From assembly GCA_948470475.1 (NCBI GenBank), contig OX419347.1, positions 3,752,572-3,816,571 of the forward strand: 64,000 bases of DNA, given 5' to 3'. The first letter of the stretch is position 1. Each line of letters starts with the position of its first letter. Source of the DNA: Galaxea fascicularis (taxonomy: Eukaryota; Cnidaria; Anthozoa; Scleractinia; Euphylliidae). A model generated the notes under the pieces. The model ran no database searches and had not been told where the DNA came from. It saw only the letters and a program-made list of their open reading frames with translations. Below are positions 22,287 through 32,683 of this stretch, one piece after another. The position numbers and the translations under genes are program-made.

Positions 22287-23264
22287 TGACAGGAAGACAA
22301 GTGGCTGTGGTTTGACCAAGGCAGCATTGATCCCCCCCTCCCAGTTGCTTAGATATGGTTGACATTTGACAGTTGACATTTATGTCCAGTTAAATCACCA
22401 AATGACCTCTTCACCAAATTCACTTGTTGCATTCTTTGATAGATTTTACTGTCATAACATTTTAAACGCGTGTCCTGCTTATTATGGAAATGTTGTATTT
22501 TTTTAGTTTTCAGTCATCAATCAAGCTTCTATAAAAAAGCTTTTGTAATAGTTTTTTCCTCTACAGTTTTTTTTCTTTCTGTGCTGTATTAACCATTGGA
22601 GCAAAAGAATTAGGCAACTTTACAGTTATTTTTGGACAAATTTATAGGTACATCAGTATTTTTCCACACAAATAAAGAAATAAATATTGATAAATTTTGG
22701 AGGATTTACAACCCTAATTCCCTTAGCTTACATTTACTTTCTTTTTTTTTTTTAGTATACACTAGCAAAGCAGAAGATAAGGCACATTTCCTGTTCTTTA
22801 AGTTGAGGAACTTTTTTACATGATATGGCTTTCTAACCAATATCTTATTTTTGTTCCTATTGTTTGAGCAATTGGCACCCACTTTAGTTTTGAATGAAAT
22901 TGAATGTTAACTGTTGGAATGGAAATACCATTAAATTAAAAGATAATTTATAATTTATAAGCAAGTAAATAATATATAGCTTGGAAATTAACTAAAAGAG
23001 CTCTAACTCGTTTCATGTATACATGCACTGTATAATGACCAACGGTTAGTGGGCCATTACTAACAACACCTAAAAAGATAAATTAATGAAGTTTTGAAAA
23101 TAATATTTTTTGAAAAAGGATAATATAAAATCTTACATGATTATTATCACTGTTTTGGATTCAGTTTGAAGCAGGCTTGTGCAATCCAATCAGAAGCATG
23201 TTTGGTAGCATCAAAATTCATACTTTGTTTTTTGGGCGACCCTACTTTCTATGTTTTAATATGA

Positions 23265-23270
23265 AATAAA
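23265..23270 (+). terminator. Poly(A) signal AATAAA
   Basis: First good AATAAA with a GT-rich downstream region after the mucin-like stop; it would give a 3' UTR of about 1 kb. Earlier AATAAA-like sites (for example near 22671) are possible alternatives. Confidence 0.4.
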
Positions 23271-24900
23271 GAGTGTTTGTCATGCTAGAACCTGTTGATC
23301 TGTGTCTTATATAATTATGATGAGTTCCTTATTTAACTGAGTTGTCTACAAAAGCACTTCACCCTGTGTTTGCACAATACACTTAATGAAAACAAATTTC
23401 ATAGTAAGAACAAAATAAAATGGCCAATATTAAATTGTTTGTCATCTTCTGCACAGGTTTTATGGTGGCACAGATCTGCAACAGATTTTGTAAGGCGTGG
23501 CTAGCAGACCTGATGATCTTTTCACGTTTTGTTTGAAGTAGACTGCTTTCAGTCAGTTTCTCTCTCGAAATAATCTTCCTTAGACTCACCGCAGGAAAAA
23601 AAAAAAGAAAAACTAAGATGAGATGAGCAGTGGCCTAAAACAAACTGCAGTGTTTTGTTTGAAGTACAGTGTAGACTACTTGCACCCAGTTTCTCCCTTG
23701 GAATAATCTTTCCAAAGCTCACCGCAAGAAAAAAAAATACTGAGACAAGATGAGGGGCAGCCTAAAAACAAATATCATTGTTTTGAAAACATGCATGCTG
23801 GGCTGAAAACTTGACGGATTTTGAGAAAAAAGGTGGGCTGCAAGCATAAGGACCTTTCCAGTATTTACAAGCCTGTGATCCATTAGCGCTCTCTAGCAGG
23901 GGTTTTGTTAATTAAAACAGGAGGGTATAGGATTCTAAATAGGCAGGTATCTGTCAGATTTCTTTGCCTTGCCCTTTTCAATACTTTGATGGCAAAGGTG
24001 GGTTCCCAGCTTTTAATTACAACCCTGTCAGTGTCTTGGCAAAAACACTTGTTCTGAGACCACCTGTTGTCTGTAAAAGAAAAAAGGTCACCCCCACGTG
24101 GCATGTACAGAGTGTCACTGGTATGCATACTGTAGCAATTACAATGGCAGTGTGTCTCAGCAGCACCCCAGGTGCTACAATTTTGAATGTTGCTTTCATG
24201 GTTTTTGCACAGGCACAAAATCCCCCTCATTGAAAAAGTGTTGCATACCCTTTCTGAGGACAAGATAGAAATGCAAAAGCTCTTCTTTTTTTAACAGAGA
24301 AAAAAAAAGGGCTCAAGGGCGGATGCAGAATTCTGTTACATTTTCTACTGACCCATTACTAGTTCCCTCAGCCTCCTTACCATTTAAAATAAGAATGATG
24401 TATTTGTTTGCTCTATGCACTGGTCCTAAACAGGAGACCACAATGGTTCGGCAATTTCAGCAAATTCTCACTGGTCAGCTCTTGTAGCCTGTCTAAATCC
24501 TTTCACATTCTGGGAAGGCTTGACAAGGAGTTTCAGTCCACCAATTTCTATTACTTGAGGGTTACATTCTCATTATATCTTGGGCCGCTAAACACAGTGC
24601 CTTTGTGCATGGACTAAGTGCAGTCCCTTCTAAGTCAGTCAAGTATTGGCTTGCCAAGACTGGAGAGAGTGGACTGCTTTTTTATCACTCCCTCGATCCT
24701 TCACTTGACTGATTGATTTGCCCTCATTCGTCCATCCTGAGAGACAGCTTGCAGTCTACTTTCTGCATTCACTTGCTGAAAAAGTCCTAGACTTCTCTAA
24801 GTCTGTTTTCATTTTCCATCTATTGTCTCATGATGCTCACATTAGTCAACTTTGGCAGCAAGTCTAAAAAATTCCATATACCTTAAGCTGAACTAAAAAC
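23271..24900. other. Intergenic, no gene supported
   Basis: Two related phrases (TTTGTTTGAAGTA...CAGTTTCTC with an A-run) recur at 23530-23600 and 23655-23745, a short local duplication. Open frames of 60-126 codons on both strands between 23.9 and 24.6 kb show no family I recognise. The left part probably includes the 3' UTR of the minus-strand gene ending at 24901. Confidence 0.4.
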
Positions 24901-26765
24901 TCATTTTCTTGGCATGTTCATTGCCTTACAAAGTGTAGCACAGTTCGTTTGAACCCTCTGCATGGTTATTCTACTATTTTCAGCCTCTTCTTGTCCTTTT
25001 CTTATTGTGGCATGATAATCCAGTTGAAGCATTTCAGAATCTAAAGGAATTGCATTCACCCCAGATGACAAGAGCTTCTCATGAAGGGTGTCGGTTAGCT
25101 TAGATAAGCCATCCAGGTCAGCTGGTTTATTAAAAAAACAATAATGCCATTAACCCTTTATCCCCTAAGAGTGATCAATGTTTAATTTCTCCTTATAGTA
25201 ACACTGCTCAATCAAACATAAAATTTGTGAGAAAAAAGGAAGTGATCAACAAGTAACAAAGGTCTTGATTGTTTAACAAATTCTCCTCTTACCATAGAAA
25301 ATGTATGGAGGACAGTGTGGACAATATATGTGAAAAAATTCAGGCTTGTGCGGGAGTGCAAATCTATCACCTCTGTGATATCAGTGCAGTGCTCTACCAA
25401 CTGAGCTAACAAGCCAACTGGGCCAGGAGCAGGTCATCTTGTGGTTCGTAATATAACAGCAAGTGATAAAAAGGTGAACACTGATACCTGAAGAATCCTA
25501 TACGATCTCTCTTTAAGGCCAAGTTACACGGTACAATTTGTCACGTGCATCTTGGCATATGCGACACAACATAGAACAAAAATGTGCCATGTGAATGCTC
25601 CTACAATTTCTGTACAACAGATAAAAACAGTCTAAAATTTGTTGTACGATTTTGTACAGAAGTTGCGTGCAATGGTCGTAAACGAAAATTGTATGCGTTA
25701 ATCTACCTCTAGACTTAGAATGAGGTTGCACCCCATTTGAGGGAAAGGGAAAGTGGTGTGCAGGGACCATTGCTCGCTGTAATTCTGAGGCAGAAATAGC
25801 CACCTAACAAAACCTGATCAGTACTGCCAAGTCAGATGTTGACATACTTACTCTTGGCATCCTCGCTGGAGTAGGGCATACCAGATCCCATTTGCCTAAA
25901 TAAAAAGACTAAACTTAATTTTTCACACTACTTAATTTTTAAAATAAAATTGTAATGTGTTGTTTGTCAAGACAATCAACATCAGTTATGGATGCACTTT
26001 CCGACTCACTGAAACTTTACTGCAGGCTATGTTACTGGCGCCCTCTGTTTGGATGGATGAGAGTATTATGCATGTGGCTGATAAGCTTCCCCAAAAATGA
26101 CTGTCAAAATACTAAACTTTTCCATGTCAAATTACTGTAATTGGAACCTCTTATATGTGACCATCTCCCGTAAGCGACCACCTTGGCTTGCGCACATTTC
26201 ATAAGGTTCACAAAGGTTTATTAAAATAAAATGAATAGAAATGTTGCAATTCAGACTGACCTGTAGGTAGGTTAGCTAATCATGGCAGGCCAGTCTATTG
26301 AAACAGAGGCAATTATATTACAGTACAGGATAAAAAAAAAAGATAAGTGTATTTGTGCGAGATTGAACAAAAGAAAGAGCTTGAGATACTAAGCATGACT
26401 AAGATACTAAAGGCACTTGCAATTGTGTCTTCTCTGATTCTTTAGATCAAATATTATTTTATCGATTTCAATGTAACGATCTTCAGTTTTCAAATACTGT
26501 CAAATAGTACTCTTTCATTTCTTTCTTAAAACTATTTTTTGGGTGGTCGGTGACTTAAACTGTTGGTAAGCTTACAGTTTACAGTAAATGCTGTAGTTAA
26601 CAATACCGTCAAAGGCATGACTATGTTGGACCCAATAAATTATGATTTAGGTAATTTTGTCTCCAACACTTACATGCCGGTAAAAAATTTGCTTGCCTGC
26701 TGATGCACTAGATCCAAAACAGAGTCAAAGTCACTCACGTTCATGTTTGCATTTGCACCCGCCAT
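24901..26765 (-). CDS. Unrecognised small three-exon protein, 118 aa
   Basis: Three exons on the minus strand fit together by splice signal and phase: 26674-26765 (ATG, donor GGCAT/GTAAGT, phase 2), 25852-25895 (acceptor TTTATTTAG, donor AAGA/GTAAGT, phase 1) and 24901-25121 (acceptor AACCAG, stop TGA). The 357 nt encode a hydrophilic, largely helical protein beginning MAGANANMNVSDFDSVLDLV and ending KAMNMPRK, with no signal peptide or membrane segment. The C-terminal half (for example RKGQEEAENSRI) could form a coiled coil. I do not recognise the family; size and composition would suit a subunit of a larger assembly, but that is a guess. An upstream out-of-frame ATG 10 bp before the start opens a 14-codon frame overlapping the main one. 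It is head to head with the VMAC-like gene. Confidence 0.65.
25343..25415 (-). repeat. tRNA-derived SINE fragment
   Basis: On the minus strand it has an acceptor-like pair (GGCTTGT with ACAAGCC), a good A box/D arm (TAGCTCAGTTGGTAGAGC), but a degenerate T arm. It is tRNA-like yet not a functional tRNA, and lies in an intron of the 118-aa protein gene. The same tRNA-type sequence recurs at 28228-28330. Confidence 0.6.
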
Positions 26766-27135
26766 CACCCGCCATGTTGAATTGTTTGTGCGACAGACCG
26801 CTGCTCACTGTGAATGGAGAACTGAATTGTGGTGTGGGGAGGGGAGGCGAAGTAAGAAACCACATGAAAGCAAAGTCCTTGGTATGTCTTCCCGTTTTCC
26901 CAAAACTGAAATAATTATTATAATAATGATATAAATGCGAGGAAAATTCCTAAACATACGTTTAATTTTTTTTAACTCAACATTTCGTCAATAATATTGG
27001 TTGTTACTTACCCTCTCCTCCCTTGGGTATTGTTTCACGAACCAACATGGCGCTGTAGAGTGCTCGGATATCAGTCGTTTTCTTGTCTACGTTTTTGTTT
27101 TTCTTTTCTTGTGTGGAATTATTCCTTTCATCGAC
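26766..27135. promoter_or_regulatory. Shared bidirectional promoter
   Basis: 370 bp separate the start codons of the divergent 118-aa and VMAC-like genes. Two copies of CAACATGGCG(G/C), matching the YY1-type element often placed near starts of metazoan housekeeping genes, lie at about 26767-26778 (inverse) and 27043-27052. No TATA box is evident. Confidence 0.5.
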
Positions 27136-27783
27136 ATGGATTTGTCACCAGTCGCCATAAAAGAAGCAAATCATCACATTCAAGGCTTGATGAGACGGGT
27201 ACACGAACTTGAACAACAAGTGAAGGAGTTATCCGGAGCGCTCAAGAAACAGAATGAGGCACACGCCGAAAATTTAAAGATCCTTCCTCTTCGAATGAAT
27301 CAAAGTATTAGACAAAAGGATGAAGAAATAGCAGAACTGAAACAAAAACTTCAAGTTTCTGAAGCTGCAGTCGAGAGACTTGTTCGCGAAGCCAGCGAAA
27401 GAGATCCTCTTCTTCAACACTTAAAAAATCGGTCGAGAGTTCTAGACGAGATTTGCAAACATCGCGAAGCTTTCGAAAGTGTTTTAACTTGTTTGAGTAT
27501 TATTGAGGATTCCGAGGATAATTCACTTGCCGAAGGAAGGAGGATGCCGAAAAATGGAGTCCCCAGGGAAACTGATTTACTGGATAGTTATGAAGATGAA
27601 GATGTTAGTGGCAATACAAGTTCACTTGTCAAAAGAGCCGATAGTGGTATTGGAACAAGCTCTTCATCTTTCGTTGATTTTGGCGACGCCCGGACGTACG
27701 GAAAAAGAGTACTTGGAGAAGGAAACCCATATGGAGAAGTTTTTGTACCAGATGAGGAGAAACCGCCACCCTGTTTTGTGTGA
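27136..27783 (+). CDS. VMAC-like coiled-coil protein, 215 aa
   Basis: Intronless frame from ATG 27136 to TGA 27781-27783. The start is chosen at MDLSPVAIKEAN because the preceding open codons read as a hydrophobic stretch in what should be promoter/5' UTR. The order IKEANHHI, a long heptad-rich coiled coil (about 5-100), KDEEIAELKQKLQVSEAAVE, ERDPLLQHL and LDEICKHREAF matches the vimentin-type intermediate filament-associated coiled-coil protein (VMAC) as I remember it. The tail is acidic/Ser-rich (DSYEDEDVSGN, SGIGTSSSSFVDFG) and probably disordered. In vertebrates VMAC associates with vimentin filaments; cnidarians lack true vimentin, so the role here is open. Head to head with the 118-aa gene; poly(A) signal at 28043. 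Confidence 0.6.
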   Translation: MDLSPVAIKEANHHIQGLMRRVHELEQQVKELSGALKKQNEAHAENLKILPLRMNQSIRQKDEEIAELKQKLQVSEAAVERLVREASERDPLLQHLKNRSRVLDEICKHREAFESVLTCLSIIEDSEDNSLAEGRRMPKNGVPRETDLLDSYEDEDVSGNTSSLVKRADSGIGTSSSSFVDFGDARTYGKRVLGEGNPYGEVFVPDEEKPPPCFV

Positions 27784-28042
27784 TTGGACAAAAGAGAAAA
27801 GATTAATGAGAATTGAATGACACGGTTTTAGACGTTTTTTATAGTGCCACATTTCTTGTATATTCTCAGACATTTTATAGTGCCACATTTCTTTCATGTC
27901 TGAAGACAATTAATATGGGTGGCAGATGTATTACTGGTGAAGACTAATTACTGCATTGGGGCACAACACAATTTTTTGTCACTTTTTAATAATTTGTGAT
28001 TTTGTTCAGGGTGTGATAAGAAGAATAACTTTTAAATTATAA

Positions 28043-28048
28043 AATAAA
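28043..28048 (+). terminator. Poly(A) signal AATAAA
   Basis: AATAAA 260 bp after the stop of the VMAC-like gene. Confidence 0.6.
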
Positions 28049-28227
28049 GGAATACTTTTAATAGTTTTGCACTTTCTTCATTGAAATGAATTGATTCATC
28101 ACCAATCCCATGTTTTTACCCAAAAGTCTAATCCAGGAACGCAAGAGATAGGGACAACATTGTTCAATAGTGAACCAGGGTTCCTCGATTTTGTACTAGA
28201 TACGTGGTGTCAAATTATCATGTTGGT

Positions 28228-28330
28228 GTTGGTGTTCTGATGGGTAGAGCACTGCAACCTGGCGATATATAAACCTCAAAAGCGTCGCACCGGTATCACG
28301 AGGTCACGGGTTCAAACCCCGTCGCGTTGA
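28228..28330 (+). repeat. tRNA-derived SINE with internal insertion
   Basis: Shows an A-box remnant (TGGGTAGAGCACTGCA) and a good B box (GGTTCAAACCCC at 28309-28320), but the two are separated by extra bases, so the tRNA fold is broken. Likely a SINE copy. Confidence 0.6.
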
Positions 28331-31163
28331 ATTCCTACGCAATTTAAACCTCAAAATGATATTACCGGTACATTACGTGAAACACCATGTACATACCAAT
28401 TTTGTACTATATACCGCTGGCAAAAAGAAACGAGGCAGGAATGGGGGCGCATTGCATTATCGCCATGGTGGTGCCAATCATACCAAAGAGGTTTTACATG
28501 TAAAACATCCGGTCTCTTGGCCTCCTCGTCATCTGCTCCAAGTAAAAAGCATAAAACCAAAGTTTCAAGGGGTTGCATCCCCTGAACTCGCTTCCTTCAA
28601 AAACTCATTTTAATGAGAACGAAGTTAGATACCAGTAAGTCTTCTAACAAAAACAGAATGGAGAACAGAATATGTTTATAAGAATTCATTGTTTGCATCC
28701 GTCAGTCCACATAACAACAAACATTAGTTTTCTTCTCCAATTCTGTCATCCAAACGAACAGTTATGTTTTCGTTCACTCGACTGGCAACAAAAAATTCAA
28801 ACAAGATTAAAACCCAGAGCAAAAGAAATTGCAATCGTTCCAAAAAAAGAACAGAGGTTTGGAAACATTTTTGAAATTCTGTTGTAACGCTAGTAAACTC
28901 CATCCGCCAATAACATAAGGGTCACTGCCTGTGATATTTGTATTATTATAACTCAAAAGCGCAAATTAATCTTTGATCTACTGTTTCAATTTGAAAAGAG
29001 CCCGACAGGGAATACGGTTTGCAGCATATGCTCATCAACGAGACACTTTAGAATTTATCTGGGCGTGTTGCGGGAGGAATTAAAGAGGACCAGAATCAGA
29101 CTTGATGATTTTATTATCCCAGAAGCTGACAGCCAACATCACGTCATTTGGTAATCATAACAGAGCTCGCAAAATTGACGCTTTTGTTATGCTCTCCACC
29201 TCGTGGTAACATCTGCGTTATTGTTACGGCCACGGAAAAGCTGCTTGAATTCTGCCCACCAAAAATTCAATCGTCCTTGCAATATTCAAGGTAAGGTTAG
29301 ACTGAGTGAGAATAAGAAGTCATTTACAGCAGATTTTTAAGAAGAATGGAATATTTTTACGAATAGGAAAGCAACCAAACCATCTCTTTTTTGTCACAGA
29401 GTTAATCGATTGGAACTCGTTAGGTGGCAACTTGAATCTGAAAGAGTAGCAAAGATCGTTCACCGGTGTTATGTTTGCAAAATTTAGCGTTTTCATCGAA
29501 CGAGACTTAGAAACAGTCAAAACACTGACAGGTTTAATATTAGTGCTAGAACTAAGTGCTTTAAAATGAACTACGGTTTGTTTGTCGATTTTTCAGAACT
29601 ATAACTGAATTTGGAGATTTTTCGAAAGCAACTTTCAACTTTAAACTTTTTTGAAATTTTTCTGAATTTTGTATTCGGATAGCAAGCTGCTATACGACGT
29701 CACGCACGGGAAGATGTTTTCGTGACCGCCACACTTAGGTCCACTTAATTTCAAGTTACACACGCCACTGACTTGACTCTCCACAACTGAATAAGAAATG
29801 TTAACTTCAGCTTCAATGTCTTTGTTTGAATTTACTCGTAAATCTTCACAATGTTATCCAAAGGCTTAATTTTGGCCGCTTTATCATGCTAAAGCGAGCG
29901 AGACGTTTTAAAAGTGAAATTTCAACTAGAATTTACCTAGCACTCCAAATCAACTTCTCCATTGTTCGATTCCTGTCACCATACACGCTGTTCTTAGATT
30001 TGCTAGAAGAATATGTTAATTTGTGCTTCACAAAATCAACTCTGCCACGCCGAACAAGGTCTCTTAATTCAGGGAAATCTAATTTAAAATCAAGACATCA
30101 AAAAACACCGTTACGCTTTTTACCGAACATCAAAGCAGACCCATAAAACTCAAAATTACTTCACAAACCGTCAACTCTTCAGAAAATTATCATAGACGAG
30201 CTTTAACCCTTTAAAACCAAGACCAGACTTTAAATTCTCATGTGTTGCCCCCATATTTCCTTCTGAAGTAGTAGGGAGAAATTGTTCAAATATCAAGCAA
30301 ATTCATGTGTGATTCTGTCCTTAATTCTCATGACTACACTGTTTTAAAAAGCGTTGATATTACAAGGAGAAATTTGATGCTGATCACTCTTTGGGTAAGT
30401 TCACATCCAAAACCTCTTACTTTGTCATACTTTCCACCAAGAATGCCAGATGGCACGAAAAAAGTTGAATATATTATTCTGAGATCAACTTGGACGGAAC
30501 CATGAATACATATCAGCGTGCCCATCAAAAGCTGTGTTTAAATAATAAGTTTTGAGTGCAAATGAAATGTTGAAACCATATTGGAGATAACATGAATTTG
30601 TATCAGTGGAAAAACACGATCGCTAGACTCATACTAAAAAATATCATGTCAAATTTCCAAAACTCCACTGGATCGAACAATGAATTACAGGTGTTTATTG
30701 ATTTATTCATTGGCAGTAATTCAAACTTTTGAAGGTTGTCTGTCTGTGTGTCACAGTTATGAATATGGTCTATAAAAAGACTTGTTTGATTACTCAAAAC
30801 GCCACGTTTAAGGTTCAAAAGAAGCTCTTCTTCTTTAAATCTAGGGCAAAAGTTACTCTGAGTCACACTGCTTTAAAGCGATAAATTTTTAATATTTACC
30901 CAAGTTATAACATATGAACGTCCTACTTGGGGTGGCGTGACCTATTAAATTTGTGGACCAAAAGGATCGCAGTCTCTGGTACATATCTCTGAGGTCAATT
31001 AAAAATGCTAATTGCTCCGTTGTACGGAAGTGAGTTCCATCCGAGAGTTTGATGGTACGCGTGCGAAAGGCATGCGCCATGTGACTTGAAGGCATGTGTC
31101 GGGTCTCGCACTGAATTTCTCAACTATTCCTATTTCTTTGGTTTTAAGAGATAACGTACAGCG
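28331..31163. other. Intergenic, no gene supported
   Basis: No exon-like frame with a recognisable family. A minus-strand frame at 28351-28578 includes an acidic LGADDEEAKRP phrase that might be a decayed transposon ORF start, too short to claim. Confidence 0.4.
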
Positions 31164-32063
31164 ATGGGTGATAGCAAGGATGTGGTTAAGTTAGAATGGA
31201 ATTTTGAAGGCTGGAAGGACAAAACGAAGGCCATAAAGGAAGAACTCAAAAGACAAAGCGAAGCCAATGAACTATTCTTCGTCAAAAATGCCAAGCAGCT
31301 TAATCTGACCGATCTTCAGGAGTCCTCAAGCATTTACACATTTGGAATCATGGGGATGAGTGGTATTGCTGTGGTGAATCTCCTGCGCCACATTATCATG
31401 GAATATCGGGAGAAGGACAGCGGTCCTTTCTATCTGAAATTTGCCGCTGACAAGAAATTCAGGGTGGAGCTAATGCCCACTTCGCTCTTCCCGGGGCACG
31501 GACTCATAAAAGTCGTTGGGCGGCTGAAATACTACGATTATCCTGAAATGTGTTCTTTGTTGTCCAAAAGTGGGGTCACGAACAAAGGCCTCGGCGACAT
31601 GTGTTATAAATTAAACACCAAAGGTATGAAGTCAGCACTTTTCAACGCGGTAAGCCCCATGAACGAACTCCATTTTATGTTGTTGTTCGAAATCGCGCGG
31701 AGGCTGGTGCGAGATTCAAACGGCAAGCCGATCTCGACTGAGCCCGCGTTAGATCTGCTTCCGGTCGGCGTCATCGTCGGGCGCGTTATCGAGCTACTGC
31801 GGGTGGAAAAAGACCCGGTGCTGAGCTATGACAAGGTATTTGGTGCTCAGCAGGAGCTAAATTGGGTTTCGGAACCCAACACTATTTTAAAACGAAAGAA
31901 GATCCAAGCAATCAACAAATTATACTTTGAGAAGCTTGTGAAGGGGCAAGAAGACGAGGTTCCCTTCATTAGAAGATTTTTGGAGGAAAATAAGAACGGA
32001 TATATCATCAAAACTTTGGAGGGTTATCTTGAAGAGTTAAAGGAAGCATTTGGTGAAATGTGA
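31164..32063 (+). CDS. Intronless orphan protein, 299 aa
   Basis: A single uninterrupted frame, ATG at 31164 to TGA at 32061-32063, distinctly richer in G and C than the flanks, with balanced codon use typical of a real gene. No signal peptide or long membrane segment. Notable stretches are SIYTFGIMGMSGIAVVNLLR (about 56-75), a Lys/Arg-rich N-terminal third with predicted helices (WKDKTKAIKEELKRQSEANE), LHFMLLFEIARRLVRD, LLPVGVIVGRVIELLRV and a Glu-rich C-terminal helix (LEGYLEELKEAFGEM). It looks like a soluble, mostly helical cytosolic protein. I do not recognise the family and offer no function. Neighbours: VMAC-like gene upstream, fukutin (opposite strand, tail to tail) downstream. A noncoding exon upstream is possible because an AG acceptor-like site precedes the ATG. 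Confidence 0.75.
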   Translation: MGDSKDVVKLEWNFEGWKDKTKAIKEELKRQSEANELFFVKNAKQLNLTDLQESSSIYTFGIMGMSGIAVVNLLRHIIMEYREKDSGPFYLKFAADKKFRVELMPTSLFPGHGLIKVVGRLKYYDYPEMCSLLSKSGVTNKGLGDMCYKLNTKGMKSALFNAVSPMNELHFMLLFEIARRLVRDSNGKPISTEPALDLLPVGVIVGRVIELLRVEKDPVLSYDKVFGAQQELNWVSEPNTILKRKKIQAINKLYFEKLVKGQEDEVPFIRRFLEENKNGYIIKTLEGYLEELKEAFGEM

Positions 32064-32683
32064 CGAAGACCAAAAGGTGTAAGTAAAGGAAATATGTAGG
32101 CACCAACAGTGATGGTTATCCACGTCATATTATCCTTTTCTGGCGCGAAACGCAACAGAAACGATGTTTATCATCGCGGCTGATCGACTTCCTGGACAGG
32201 AGGCGAATAGAAAAGAGAGGAACTGTTCCTTGCCTTATTTATCTCAAAATCTCACGTAGTATAAGCGATAGTGTTAGTCAAGTTACTCGTTTGGTAAGTC
32301 TGATTTGCACAAAACAATACATTTAGCGGGCAAATCGTTACAACATCATATATGGTAAACTGTACCGTCTCAGGGCTTGTTCTAGCTTGCGTGACATGCG
32401 CTAAAACGTGAAAGAGAAGAAGTCTGTGTCGTGGTCACGTAATCCTGGCAACAGCGCCAATCCGCTTACTGAGAGGAATTTTTGTAACTGTTCATGCATG
32501 TAATCCCGTCAGCCTTCTGGCGACTTTATAATAGTTAAATCATAATTTTTGAGAATGACTGCCATAGTGCTATTTAACAATTTATTTGCCTTGTAATAAA
32601 ATAAATCATCTTATTATCAAGTTATATGTACAGTACCATTTGGCATGGTTTATTCATGTTTATGAACGCACAGTCCGATTTAC
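32064..32683. other. Convergent intergenic region
   Basis: Holds the 3' UTRs of the orphan gene (plus) and fukutin (minus). AATAAA-type motifs occur on the plus strand near 32598. Nothing else recognised. Confidence 0.4.

Noticed and set aside
25343..25415. tRNA gene
   Set aside because: The D arm and acceptor pair look good, but the T arm and B box are degenerate; tRNA-derived SINE is more likely.
28351..28578. Harbinger-type transposase start on the minus strand
   Set aside because: A short acidic phrase only; no further helices or DDE residues follow.
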